The notes under the pieces are model-generated. The model searched no databases. It saw only the letters and a program-made list of their open reading frames with translations, and was not told where the DNA came from. Shown in pieces: positions 32,195 to 40,750 of a stretch of 64,000 nt of DNA; position 1 is the first letter of the stretch; every line of letters begins with the position of its first letter. The translations under genes were made by a program, and so were the position numbers. The stretch is from JACJWR01 sp964474045 (GTDB lineage: Bacteria; Actinomycetota; Actinomycetes; S36-B12; UBA10799): positions 28,034 through 92,033 of the forward strand of contig CAYYRC010000012.1 in assembly GCA_964474045.1 (NCBI GenBank), given 5' to 3'.

Positions 32195-33325
32195 TCAAAT
32201 ACCTGCAGTTTCGCCGGGGGCGGCTGCGGCGGAGGTGGCGGAGGTGGCGGAGGTGGCGGGCGCGCCGCCGGTTGAACCCACCTCCACCTCCCAGGGCGGC
32301 GCGGACGAGTCGACGGCAAGCTCCAGCGAGCCCGGCGCCACCCCCGCCGCCAGCATCGCCGCGCCCAGCGAAGCCACCATCGCGCCGTTGTCGGTGCACA
32401 GTCCGGGCCGCGGCACCCGCAGCCGCACCCCGGCGGCCTCGCAGCGCTGCGCCGCCAGCGCGCGCAGGCGAGAGTTGGCTGCGACTCCACCGCCGAGCAT
32501 CAGGTCGCCGACCTCGAACTCGCGGCACGCCGCCACCGCCTTGGCCGTCAGCACATCGACGACCGCCTCCTGGAAGGACGCTGCTACTGCGGCCACATCG
32601 ACCCTGTCCCCGGCTGCCTGCCGCTGCTCCACCCAGCGCGCGACCGCCGTCTTCAGCCCCGAGAACGAGAAGTCCCAGCGATGCTGCTGCTGGTCCTTCG
32701 CCGCGGTGAGGCCACGTGGGAAGGCAATGGCGTCCGGCGCGCCCACACGGGCCATCCGGTCGATCTCCGGACCGCCGGGGAAGGGCAAACCCAACAGTCG
32801 GGCGACCTTGTCGAACGCCTCTCCGGCGGCATCGTCCAGCGTGGCGCCGAGCGGGGCGATGTCGCGAGCGACGTCCTCCACCCGCAGCAGGCTTGTGTGC
32901 CCGCCGCTGACCAGCAGCGAAATCATCGGGGCCGGCAGCTCGCCGTGCTCCAACCGATCAACCGCCACATGAGCCGCCAGGTGGTTGACTCCATACAGGG
33001 GCCTGCCCAGCCCCCAGGACAGGCCCTGCGCCGCCGACACCCCCACCAGCAACGCGCCCGCCAGACCCGGCCCTGCGGTCACCGCCACGGCATCCACGTC
33101 ATCCAGCCGCACGCCGGCGGCAGCACATGCGGCCTCGACGGTGGGCAGCATCGACTCCAGGTGCGCGCGGCTGGCGATCTCCGGCACCACCCCACCGAAG
33201 CGGGCATGCTCGGCGACCGACGACGCGACCACATCGGCGAGCAACCGCGTGCCCCGGACGAGGCCGATGCCGGTCTCGTCGCACGAAGTCTCGATGCCGA
33301 GCACGAGCGGCTCGTCCGCCGTCAT
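32195..33325 (-). CDS. tsaD: tRNA N6-threonylcarbamoyladenosine transferase TsaD
   Basis: Catalytic subunit of the t6A complex; it transfers threonylcarbamoyl from its AMP adduct to A37 of ANN-reading tRNAs, with TsaB and TsaE. It has 376 residues. ASKHA motifs are present: GIETSCDETGIGL at the start, the metal ligands H115 and H119 in NHLAAH, SGGHTSL, GEAFDKVARLLGLPFPGG and the C-terminal LCTDNGAMVA. An extra Ala/Ser/Thr tail of about 25 residues (ATSATSATSAAAAP) is encoded by three perfect 9-bp repeats. The ATG overlaps the rimI stop by 4 nt (ATGA). The order tsaE-tsaB-rimI-tsaD is typical of actinobacteria. Confidence 0.96.
   Translation of the reverse strand: MTADEPLVLGIETSCDETGIGLVRGTRLLADVVASSVAEHARFGGVVPEIASRAHLESMLPTVEAACAAAGVRLDDVDAVAVTAGPGLAGALLVGVSAAQGLSWGLGRPLYGVNHLAAHVAVDRLEHGELPAPMISLLVSGGHTSLLRVEDVARDIAPLGATLDDAAGEAFDKVARLLGLPFPGGPEIDRMARVGAPDAIAFPRGLTAAKDQQQHRWDFSFSGLKTAVARWVEQRQAAGDRVDVAAVAASFQEAVVDVLTAKAVAACREFEVGDLMLGGGVAANSRLRALAAQRCEAAGVRLRVPRPGLCTDNGAMVASLGAAMLAAGVAPGSLELAVDSSAPPWEVEVGSTGGAPATSATSATSAAAAPGETAGI
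32231..32257. repeat. 9-bp tandem repeat in the tsaD 3' end
   Basis: Three exact copies of GGAGGTGGC (plus strand), encoding the repeated Ala-Thr-Ser of the TsaD tail. Copy number could vary between strains. Confidence 0.8.
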
Positions 33326-33852
33326 CCTCCATCACCGCCCTGTCCGATCACGGCGGCGCCGATCAGCCGCCGCATGACGAGCGCATCGCCCCCATCGCCG
33401 TAGTAGTCACGGCGCCGGTCGATGGCCTCGAAGCCCCGGCTGCGGTAGAGCGCCTCAGCGGGGTTGCCGGCACGGACCTCCAACAGCATCCGGTCGGCTC
33501 CCGCCGCAGTTGCCGCGGCCAGCGCCAGATCCAGCAGCTGCCCGCCGACGCCGCCGCGACGGGCCATCGGCGCCACCGCAATGGTCATGAGATCGGCGTC
33601 GCGACCCGACAGCGCGACGTCCACGTAGCCCGCCACCTCGCCGCAACGACCCGGAGCCGAGCACAGCACGACCTGTAGCCACCGCCCTTCCGCCGCCAGT
33701 TCGCCGTAGAACTGCTCCAACGACCAGGCCGACGGACCGAAGATCTGGCGCTCAAGCTCTGCGACGGCCTCCAGGTGCCACCAGCGCATCGGCGCGAGGG
33801 TCCAGGCCCCATCCGTGCCGACGGGGACCACGAGGGGAGGGGGACCGCTCAC
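33322..33852 (-). CDS. rimI: GNAT N-acetyltransferase RimI-like
   Basis: A 176-residue acetyltransferase of the GNAT fold. It shows the substrate-side start MRWWHLEAVAELERQIFGPSAWSLEQF and the acetyl-CoA binding region (VAPMARRGGVGGQLLDLALA, the R/Q-x-x-G-x-G/A type loop), then LLEVRAGNPAEALYRSRGFE and RRDYYGDGGDALVM, which are hallmarks of RimI proteins that acetylate N-terminal Ala of ribosomal S18 or other proteins. GTG 33852 overlaps the tsaB stop by 4 nt (GTGA), and the stop overlaps tsaD. Fusion or adjacency with t6A genes is common. Confidence 0.92.
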   Translation of the reverse strand: MSGPPPLVVPVGTDGAWTLAPMRWWHLEAVAELERQIFGPSAWSLEQFYGELAAEGRWLQVVLCSAPGRCGEVAGYVDVALSGRDADLMTIAVAPMARRGGVGGQLLDLALAAATAAGADRMLLEVRAGNPAEALYRSRGFEAIDRRRDYYGDGGDALVMRRLIGAAVIGQGGDGG

Positions 33853-34559
33853 GACACGCCGCCGACGAGCCCCGCGGGAGCCACCGCGTCCGGCTTGCGC
33901 AGGTAGATGGGCTCCGGCGCGAGCAGCGACTGGGGCACGCTGGGTCCGGCCGAGCCGTCTGCGCGCGCGTCGTCCCAGGTCTGCTCGAACCACGGCAGGC
34001 GCGGCACCCCCACGCCCTCCTCGATGCCCTGCTCCGAGGCGACCCATGCCGCCAGGACCAAGGCATCGGGGCCGAACTCGTCACCAGCGTCGATCCAGCG
34101 CACACCCTCGTTTACCTGCCGAACGACCGCGGGGGCCCCGACCAGCGGACCCGCGCAGCGACGGCCCTCCCCGTCGTAGCGGGCCCAGTACACCTCGCGC
34201 CGGCGAGCATCGGACGCCACCACGAAGGACTCCCCGTCCGCTTCAGTGCCCACCGAGCGGGCGACGACGTCCAGGCTGCAGGCGCCCACCACCTGCACCC
34301 CGACCGCCAGGCCCACTGCGCGCGCGAACATCACTCCCACCCGCAGGCTCGTGTACGGCCCCGGTCCCAACCCCACGGCGATCGCCTGGAGCTCCGCCGG
34401 CCGCAGACCCTCCTCCGCCAGCAGCTGCGCCACGGCGACCGGCAGCACCGAGCCCGTCCGCCGACCGCCGGCCAGCCGCCGACCGATCCCCGGGCGGCCC
34501 TCCCGAACCAGCCCCACGGCGACCTGCGAAGTGGAGCTGTCGATCGCCAGAACCGCCAT
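33849..34559 (-). CDS. tsaB: tRNA t6A biosynthesis protein TsaB
   Basis: A 236-residue ASKHA-fold partner that stabilises TsaD and recruits TsaE. The N-terminus MAVLAIDSSTSQVAVGLV and the core AIAVGLGPGPYTSLRVGVMFARAVG are diagnostic; the metal-site histidines of TsaD are absent, as expected. It follows tsaE by 9 nt and overlaps rimI by 4 nt. The ATG has no Shine-Dalgarno, but TAGCCT ends 6 nt upstream and its first three bases are the tsaE stop codon, so an internal leaderless promoter is possible. Confidence 0.95.
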   Translation of the reverse strand: MAVLAIDSSTSQVAVGLVREGRPGIGRRLAGGRRTGSVLPVAVAQLLAEEGLRPAELQAIAVGLGPGPYTSLRVGVMFARAVGLAVGVQVVGACSLDVVARSVGTEADGESFVVASDARRREVYWARYDGEGRRCAGPLVGAPAVVRQVNEGVRWIDAGDEFGPDALVLAAWVASEQGIEEGVGVPRLPWFEQTWDDARADGSAGPSVPQSLLAPEPIYLRKPDAVAPAGLVGGVS

Positions 34560-34565
34560 GTGCCC

Positions 34566-34571
34566 AGGCTA
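34566..34571 (-). promoter_or_regulatory. Putative internal leaderless -10 for tsaB, overlapping the tsaE stop
   Basis: TAGCCT on the minus strand ends 6 nt before ATG 34559; its TAG is the tsaE stop codon. Confidence 0.4.
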
Positions 34572-35045
34572 GTGCGTGGCCCCGCCCAGCGTTCCCGCCA
34601 GATCCACGCCCGACCATCGCGGTCCCACTGCCGTCACCGTCAGCCTGCGCCCCGCCCCGGAACGGTCGAAGGTCAGCACCAGGTGATCGTCGCTGAGCTG
34701 CTCCGCAATCCCGACGCCCCACTCGACCAGGGTCACGGACTCCTCGGCGTCGGCCTGGAGGTCGAGGTCGTCGAACTCGCCGGCCCCGCCGAGCCGATAG
34801 GCGTCCACATGCAGCAGGTCCGGTCCGCCGACCAGCGACGGGTGCACGCGGGCGATGACGAACGTCGGCGACGTCACCGGGCCCCGCACACCCAGACCCT
34901 CCCCCAGCCCGCGGGCGAAGGTCGTCTTGCCTGCTCCGAGCGGCCCCGCCAGGATCACCAGGTCGCCGGCCCGCAGCTGGCTCGCCAGCCCCCGGCCTGC
35001 CGCTTCGGTGGCCTCAGCGTCCGCCAGCCAGACCGAGGCCGTCAG
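34569..35045 (-). CDS. tsaE: tRNA t6A biosynthesis ATPase TsaE, apparent CTG start
   Basis: The P-loop ATPase of the t6A machinery. The Walker A is GPLGAGKTT, followed by TSPTFVIARVH, HVDAYRLG and the VEWG motif, all typical. No ATG, GTG or TTG exists at a sensible place: the first GTG (34958) sits inside the strand just before the P-loop and would delete the conserved N-terminal region SVWLADAEATEAAGRGLASQ. Reading back in frame, CTG 35045 overlaps the upstream TGA as CTGA, exactly like the ATGA and GTGA junctions of the neighbouring genes, with AAGGGCGA just upstream. From CTG the protein is 158 residues, the normal TsaE size. Confidence 0.88.
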   Translation of the reverse strand: MTASVWLADAEATEAAGRGLASQLRAGDLVILAGPLGAGKTTFARGLGEGLGVRGPVTSPTFVIARVHPSLVGGPDLLHVDAYRLGGAGEFDDLDLQADAEESVTLVEWGVGIAEQLSDDHLVLTFDRSGAGRRLTVTAVGPRWSGVDLAGTLGGATH

Positions 35046-36127
35046 CTCTCGCCCTTGCCGCGAGGCGCATCCGGGTCGATCGACCGCAGCGAGCGCTCGA
35101 AGAGAGCGATCAACTCCGCGTTGACCTCCGCCGGTCGCTCCAGCATCAGCATGTGGCCGGTCTCCGCGAGCACCACCAGCTCGCCGTGCGGGACCCGCCG
35201 GATGATCTCGAAGGAATGGTCGGGCGGCGTCATCTTGTCGTCGCGGCCCACCATGACCAGCACCTCGATGCCGTGCAGAGCCTCTAGCGCGGTGCGCTTG
35301 TCGTGCCGGTCGAAGGTCGGCAGGAACTCGCCGACCACCTCGATGGGAGTCTCGTTGATCATGTCGAACGTGAACTGGGCGACCTCCGGCGGGACCTCCG
35401 AGCCGAAGCTGTAGCGCTTCGTCAGGATCAGGCTCAGGTCGCTGGCGCGCTCCCGGCTGGCGTCGATCAGGTCCTTGCGCCGAATCATCGTCGGGGCAAC
35501 CACCGGCGCCAGCCGATGAGCCACCTTCGCCACCGGGGCCGGCAGCCCCAGGGGGACCTCAGCGAGGCCGCCGGAGCTGGTACCGATGAGCGCCACCCCG
35601 ATCACCCGCTGGGCGAAGAGCTGGGGGTACGACGCCGCCAGGGACATGACGGTCATGCCGCCCATGGAGTGGCCGACGAGCATCAGCGGACCCTCGGGCG
35701 CGAACTCCGCGATCACCCGTCGAAGATCGTGGCCCAGCTGATCGATGGTGTGACTCCCTGCGGGCCCCGCGGCGGAGCGACCATGGGCGCGCTGGTCCCA
35801 GAAGACCAGCCGGGCGAGCGGCCGCATCGCCTCGCGCTGGAAGTGCCAGGTGTCGTGGTTGAGCGCGTAGCCGTGGCTGAACACGATCGTCGGATCGACG
35901 CCCTCGCGCCATCCGTCGGGGGTATCCACCTCGACGTGCAGCTCGGCGCCGTCGGGCAGCACCACCCGGCCCGGCTCCCCCCGGAGGCTCCCAAGCTTGG
36001 CGCGCTCGTCGGCGTCGCTGCGGATCTGGTCGCCCACGATGCGGCGCTCCGCCATCACCCCTGCCGCCGCGCCGGCGACGAGGGCGGCAATCACCCCAGC
36101 GGCCTTCAACCCGAAGGACTCGGCCAT
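35042..36127 (-). CDS. Alpha/beta hydrolase with N-terminal membrane segment
   Basis: A 361-residue hydrolase. Residues 8-26 are hydrophobic and may anchor the protein. The fold shows the oxyanion motif FSHGYALN, nucleophile Ser154 in GHSMGG, an acid at D296/D297 in VGRDDKMTPP and His325 in AETGHMLMLE. The sequence DQRAHGRS is typical of esterase and epoxide-hydrolase-like members. The substrate is unknown. ATG 36127 is chosen (GGGAGG 8 nt upstream, 1 nt past the alr stop); GTG 36136 is an alternative giving an 8-nt overlap. The gene is conserved between alr and tsaE in actinobacteria, so a link to envelope or tRNA modification is possible but unproven. Confidence 0.88.
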   Translation of the reverse strand: MAESFGLKAAGVIAALVAGAAAGVMAERRIVGDQIRSDADERAKLGSLRGEPGRVVLPDGAELHVEVDTPDGWREGVDPTIVFSHGYALNHDTWHFQREAMRPLARLVFWDQRAHGRSAAGPAGSHTIDQLGHDLRRVIAEFAPEGPLMLVGHSMGGMTVMSLAASYPQLFAQRVIGVALIGTSSGGLAEVPLGLPAPVAKVAHRLAPVVAPTMIRRKDLIDASRERASDLSLILTKRYSFGSEVPPEVAQFTFDMINETPIEVVGEFLPTFDRHDKRTALEALHGIEVLVMVGRDDKMTPPDHSFEIIRRVPHGELVVLAETGHMLMLERPAEVNAELIALFERSLRSIDPDAPRGKGES

Positions 36128-36128
36128 C

Positions 36129-37316
36129 TCATTCACCTCCCGAAGACGTAGCGACCTCGCCGACCGCCTGCAGCCGGGGCACTCGCGGCCCTACGCGGGT
36201 GACGATCTCGTACCCGATGGTGTCAGTCGCGCGCGCCCAGTCGCTGGCGCTCGGACATCCGTAGCGCGGATCCCCGAAGAGGGTCAGCTCATCACCGGCG
36301 ACGGCCGCCGACCCAGCACCCAGGTCGACGACGAACTGGTCCATGCAGACGCGTCCTGCCACCGTGCACCGATGCCCGTCTGCCAACACCGGGCCGACGT
36401 TCGAGGCGGCCCGCGGGATGCCGTCGGCGTAGCCGAGCGGCACGAGTCCGACCACCGTGTCAGCCTCCGTGGTGTAGGTGTGGCCGTAGGACACCCCCAC
36501 TCCCGCCGGGAGCTCCTTGACGAGGGCGAACCTTCCCTTGAGCGTCATGACCGGCCGCAGGTCCAACGCGGCCTCGGTGCCCACCGCCGGACCCGGCGAG
36601 ATGCCGTAGGCGGCGATGCCGGGGCGCACAAGGTCGTAGTGGGTCTCCGGCAGTCGCAAGGTGGCGGCCGAGTTGGCCAGATGCCGCCAGCGCGGCCTGA
36701 GCCCGGCGGCATGGGCCGCGGTGACCGCGCGCTCGAAGGCTGCAACCTGAAGGACGATCGTGGGATGCTCGGGCTCGTCGGCGTAGGCCAGATGCGACCA
36801 CAGGCCGACGGCCTCGATCGTCCCGTCGCGCTCGAGCTCGGAGGCAAGCGCGAAGAAGGCATCCCAGGGCTCCGCCGCGCCGCCCCGCGACAGCCCCGTG
36901 TCCACTTTCAGGTGCACCCGTGCCCGGCGGCCGGTCGCCCGGGCCGCATCGGCGATCTCGGTCAGCATCTGTGGTCCGTAGGCCGACACATCGATGTCAG
37001 CCTCCAGACACGCGCCGAACGGGTCGCCCGGCACCGACAGCCAGCACAGCAGCGGTCCGGTGTCGCCCGCGGCGCGCAACTCCAAGGCCTCGGACAGCAG
37101 CGCGACCCCGAGCCAGCTCGCCCCCGCCTGGCGGGCGGCGGCCGCGCAAGCCAGCAAACCGTGGCCATAGGCATCGGCCTTGACGACGACCATGACATCC
37201 GCAGGGTCCGCCGCAGCGCGGAGCACCTCGACGTTGTGACGCAGGGCGTCCAGATCGATCTCGGCCCAGGCGCGCCCGCGCAACACGCTGGGCGGCGCCC
37301 CTCGGCTCTCGTTCAC
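36129..37316 (-). CDS. alr: Alanine racemase
   Basis: PLP-dependent enzyme interconverting L- and D-alanine for peptidoglycan. It has 395 residues. The PLP lysine is K46 in VVKADAYGHG; other conserved stretches are VHLKVDTGLSRGG, ANSAATLRLPETHYDLVRPGI and the second catalytic region with VSYGHTYTT and AGRVCMDQFVVDLG. GTG 37316 overlaps the nnrDE stop by 4 nt (GTGA); the longer in-frame start at 37409 is unlikely. It is part of the glmM-glmS-nnrDE-alr string, which groups cell-wall precursor enzymes. Confidence 0.96.
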   Translation of the reverse strand: MNESRGAPPSVLRGRAWAEIDLDALRHNVEVLRAAADPADVMVVVKADAYGHGLLACAAAARQAGASWLGVALLSEALELRAAGDTGPLLCWLSVPGDPFGACLEADIDVSAYGPQMLTEIADAARATGRRARVHLKVDTGLSRGGAAEPWDAFFALASELERDGTIEAVGLWSHLAYADEPEHPTIVLQVAAFERAVTAAHAAGLRPRWRHLANSAATLRLPETHYDLVRPGIAAYGISPGPAVGTEAALDLRPVMTLKGRFALVKELPAGVGVSYGHTYTTEADTVVGLVPLGYADGIPRAASNVGPVLADGHRCTVAGRVCMDQFVVDLGAGSAAVAGDELTLFGDPRYGCPSASDWARATDTIGYEIVTRVGPRVPRLQAVGEVATSSGGE

Positions 37317-38890
37317 GCGCCAGCTCCGCGCGCTGCTGCGACGGCCGACGGGATCGCGGCCAGCACGTCCTCGCTGACAATCGGACGCCCGCCGACCGCG
37401 GCAAGGCACCCTGCGATGCCGTGCAGGAAGGCCCCGGCAGCCGCAGTGCGCCGAACCTCGGTCGCGTCGGGCTCGCCCTGGTACCGCTGCGCGGCAAGCA
37501 TCGAGCCGATCAGACCGGCCAGCACATCTCCGCTGCCGGCCGTGGCGAGATCCGGCGGAGCCGACGCCGAGACGCTGGCCGGCCCGTCGGGGGTCGCGAC
37601 GATGGTCACGGCTCCCTTGAGCAGCACAACACTGCGCAACTCCGTGGCCAACCGGCGCACGGCCTCAGCCCTTCCCCCGCTGTGGTCCAGCTGCCCCCCC
37701 AGTCGGGCGAACTCCCCGGCATGAGGCGTGAAGAGCGTCGGCGCCCGCCGCGCCGTCACCGACGAACGCAGCTGGGAATCCTGCGCGATGAGCGTGATCG
37801 CGTCGGCATCGACCAGGATCGGCACCGCCATGGCCAGCACCTCGGTCAACCGGGCGCGCGCCGCGTCGTCCGTTCCGCCGCCGGGCCCAACGATCCAGGC
37901 CTCGGCGCGTCCGGCCTCGGCCGGCCCCTCGCGGGCCGGGACGACCTCCGGCCAGCGGGTGACGACGGGGTCCGGCGCGCCCCCCGCGTAGCGGACCATG
38001 CCGACGCCGCCGAACCGGGCCGCTCCCGTGCACAGGATGCCCGCGCCGGGATACCGCTCCGACCCGGCGACCACTCCGACCACCCCGCGGGTGTATTTGT
38101 CGTCCTCGCGGGTGGGCCGGGCGACGAAACCGGCAGCGACCGGCGTCGTCATGACCTCGACAGCTGCGGCGTCCGACTGCAGGTAGGGGCCGAGGCCGAT
38201 GTCCACCAGCGTGACGGCGCCTGCCCGCCAGCAGCCGTCCGGCAGGACGAGGCCCGCCTTCAGGGCACCGAACGTCACTGTGAGCTCCGCTTGCACACAC
38301 GCGTTCGGATCAGCCACGACGCCGGTGTCCGGGTCGATGCCCGAGGGCAGGTCGACGGCGATGATCCGACCCGCGGCGGCGCGCGCCAGCCGCGCGGCAT
38401 CCGGACGCAGCGGCCCCGAGCCGCCGATGCCCACGATGCCGTCCAGCACTAGATCCGCTTGGGCTGCGATCTGCGCGGCTCCCGCCGCATCGGCGCCGGG
38501 CAGCGCCGTGGCGGCGGCGAGCACCCGCCCGCCGGCGCGCCGCACCGCCTCCGCGCCTGCCGGATGCAGCTTCGCCGACAGCGCCAGCACATCCACCCGG
38601 GCACCGCGGGTGGCCAACTCGGCGGCGGCGAACAGCGCATCGCCGCCGTTGTTGCCCGAACCCGCCAGCACCGCGACGCGGGCACCGGCCAGCGGTCGGT
38701 CCCGCGCCGATGCCAGCCACTGGCGGCTGGCTGCCGCCAGACCGCGGGCGGCGCGTGCCATCAGGGCACCCTCGGGGACTGCCGCCATCGCCGCCGCCTC
38801 GGCCGCACGGACCTGTGCCACGTTGTAGGCAACCGCCGCCGACGGCTCCACCAGCCCGACCGGCAGCGACGAGGACGCAGTCATGCTCAC
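37313..38890 (-). CDS. nnrDE: Bifunctional NAD(P)HX epimerase / ADP-dependent NAD(P)HX dehydratase
   Basis: Repairs hydrated NAD(P)H. The 525-residue protein joins an N-terminal YjeF_N epimerase domain (about 20-240; LAGSGNNGGDAL, VDLPSGIDPDTG) and a C-terminal carbohydrate-kinase-like dehydratase (about 255-515; KYTRGVVGVVAGSERYPGAG, LVDADAITL, TPHAGEFARL, the NxD-like core LLKGAVTIVATPDG and DLATAGSGDVLAGLIGSMLA). GTG 38890 overlaps the glmS stop by 4 nt (GTGA); ATG 38884 is an internal alternative. It lies between glmS and alr. Confidence 0.95.
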   Translation of the reverse strand: MSMTASSSLPVGLVEPSAAVAYNVAQVRAAEAAAMAAVPEGALMARAARGLAAASRQWLASARDRPLAGARVAVLAGSGNNGGDALFAAAELATRGARVDVLALSAKLHPAGAEAVRRAGGRVLAAATALPGADAAGAAQIAAQADLVLDGIVGIGGSGPLRPDAARLARAAAGRIIAVDLPSGIDPDTGVVADPNACVQAELTVTFGALKAGLVLPDGCWRAGAVTLVDIGLGPYLQSDAAAVEVMTTPVAAGFVARPTREDDKYTRGVVGVVAGSERYPGAGILCTGAARFGGVGMVRYAGGAPDPVVTRWPEVVPAREGPAEAGRAEAWIVGPGGGTDDAARARLTEVLAMAVPILVDADAITLIAQDSQLRSSVTARRAPTLFTPHAGEFARLGGQLDHSGGRAEAVRRLATELRSVVLLKGAVTIVATPDGPASVSASAPPDLATAGSGDVLAGLIGSMLAAQRYQGEPDATEVRRTAAAGAFLHGIAGCLAAVGGRPIVSEDVLAAIPSAVAAARGAGA

Positions 38891-40737
38891 TCGACCGTGA
38901 CGCTCTTGGCCAAGTTGCGGGGCTGGTCGACGTCATGGCCCTTGACTGTGGCCATCTCGCAGGCGAACACCTGCAGCGGGACGGTACTGACCAGCGGCTG
39001 CATGAGGGTCGGCACGGCGGGAACCCGGACGACATGGTCGGCGTAGGCCAGAACGCCCTCGTCGCCCTCCTCCGCGATCACGATCGTCACGGCGCCGCGG
39101 GCGCGGACCTCCTGGATGTTCGACACGATCTTCTCGTGCAACACGCTGCGACCTTGCGGCGACGGCGCGACCACGACCACCGGAACACCCTGCTCGATCA
39201 GCGCGATCGGGCCGTGCTTGAGCTCACCAGCCGCGAAGCCCTCGGCGTGCATGTAGGCGAGTTCTTTGAGTTTGAGCGCCCCCTCGAGGGCGACCGGGAA
39301 GCCTACGTGGCGGCCGATGAAGAGCACCGAGGTCGCATGCGCGAACTCCCTGGCGAGGGCACGCACGCCGTCGGTGGTGTCCAGCACCAGGTCAACGGCG
39401 TTGGGCATGTCGGACAACTCGTCCACCACCGCGCGGATCTCATCGGCGAATTTGTTGCCGCGGACCTGCGCCAGGTAGAGCGCCACCAGGTAGCACGCCA
39501 CGATCTGGGTCAGGAAGGCCTTGGTCGAGGCGACCGCGATCTCCGGACCCGCGTAGGTGTACAGCGCGGCGTCGGACTCGCGCGGGATAGTCGCTCCCTG
39601 GGTGTTGCAGATGGCGAGCACCTTCGCACCCTGCGCCCGCGCGTGGCGCAGCGCCATCAGTGTGTCCATCGTCTCGCCGGACTGCGAGATCGCGATCACC
39701 AGCGTCCGCTGGTCCACGATCGGGTCGCGGTAGCGGAACTCGCTGGCCAGCTCCACCTCACAGGGGATGCGGGTCCAGTGCTCGATGGCGTACTTCGCGA
39801 CCATGCCGGCGTGGTAGGCGGTGCCGCAGGCGATGATGATCACCTTGCCGACATCGCGCAGCTCCGCGTCGGTCAGCCGCATATCGTCCAGCTGCAGCTC
39901 GCCCTGTCGGTTGATGCGGCCGAGCAGCGTGTCCGCGACGGCGCGCGGCTGCTCGGCGATCTCCTTCAGCATGAAGAGGTCGTAGCCGCCCTTCTCGGCG
40001 GCTGACGCGTCCCAGGTGACCTCGAACTCGGTGACCTCGGCGGGGGCGCCGTCGAAGTCGGTGACCTCAACACCCTCGCGGGTCAACACGACCACCTGGT
40101 CCTGGCCGAGCTCCAGCGCCCGCCTGGTGTGGGCGATGAACGCCGCCACGTCCGAGGCCAGGAAGTTCTCGCCCTCGCCGAGCCCGACGACCAGCGGCGA
40201 GTTGCGCCGGGCGCCGACCAGCAGGTCCGGCTGGTCGGCGTCGATGGCCACCAGCGTGAAGGCTCCGTCGAGGCGGCGGCAGACGGCCCGCATGGCCTCC
40301 GGCAGGTCGCCGCCACACGCGGGCAGCGCCGCGGCCAGCAGATGGGCTACAACCTCCGAGTCGGTCTCGCTGGAGAGCGGGACCCCGGCATCGGCGAGCT
40401 CCTGTCGCAGCTCGGCGAAGTTCTCGATGATGCCGTTATGGATGATCGCGACCCGCGAGTTGCTGCTGACGTGCGGGTGGGCATTGACGTCGTTGGGGGC
40501 GCCGTGGGTGGCCCAGCGGGTGTGACCGATGCCGGTGGTGCTGTCCGGCAGCGGGTCCTCGCCCAGCAGCGCCTCGAGGTTCGCCAGCTTGCCCGCCCGC
40601 TTGCGGGTGTAAAGGTCACCGTGGGACAGGACCGCCACACCCGCAGAGTCATACCCCCGGTACTCCAGTCGGCGCAGGCCTTCGACGACAACCTCCAGGG
40701 CCTGCTTCGCACCCACGTACCCCACGATTCCGCACAT
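38887..40737 (-). CDS. glmS: Glutamine--fructose-6-phosphate aminotransferase (isomerising)
   Basis: Makes glucosamine-6-phosphate from fructose-6-phosphate and glutamine, the entry step to UDP-GlcNAc. It has 616 residues. Cys2 (MCGIVGYVG) is the glutaminase nucleophile, which fixes the start exactly. The N-terminal Ntn domain (to about 240) is followed by two SIS domains (IIACGTAYHAGM, SQSGETMDTLMAL, GRHVGFPVALEGALKLKEL) and the conserved C-terminus QPRNLAKSVTVE. TAGGCT ends 7 nt before the ATG and includes the glmM stop. Only 10 nt separate it from glmM, so no glmS ribozyme is present. Confidence 0.98.
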   Translation of the reverse strand: MCGIVGYVGAKQALEVVVEGLRRLEYRGYDSAGVAVLSHGDLYTRKRAGKLANLEALLGEDPLPDSTTGIGHTRWATHGAPNDVNAHPHVSSNSRVAIIHNGIIENFAELRQELADAGVPLSSETDSEVVAHLLAAALPACGGDLPEAMRAVCRRLDGAFTLVAIDADQPDLLVGARRNSPLVVGLGEGENFLASDVAAFIAHTRRALELGQDQVVVLTREGVEVTDFDGAPAEVTEFEVTWDASAAEKGGYDLFMLKEIAEQPRAVADTLLGRINRQGELQLDDMRLTDAELRDVGKVIIIACGTAYHAGMVAKYAIEHWTRIPCEVELASEFRYRDPIVDQRTLVIAISQSGETMDTLMALRHARAQGAKVLAICNTQGATIPRESDAALYTYAGPEIAVASTKAFLTQIVACYLVALYLAQVRGNKFADEIRAVVDELSDMPNAVDLVLDTTDGVRALAREFAHATSVLFIGRHVGFPVALEGALKLKELAYMHAEGFAAGELKHGPIALIEQGVPVVVVAPSPQGRSVLHEKIVSNIQEVRARGAVTIVIAEEGDEGVLAYADHVVRVPAVPTLMQPLVSTVPLQVFACEMATVKGHDVDQPRNLAKSVTVE

Positions 40738-40744
40738 GGGCGCC

Positions 40745-40750
40745 AGCCTA
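40745..40750 (-). promoter_or_regulatory. Putative internal leaderless -10 for glmS, overlapping the glmM stop
   Basis: TAGGCT on the minus strand ends 7 nt before the glmS ATG, a start certain from the Cys2 nucleophile. Its TAG is the glmM stop codon. Confidence 0.45.

Noticed and set aside
40738..40747. glmS ribozyme or riboswitch upstream of glmS
   Set aside because: Only 10 nt separate glmM and glmS, far too short.
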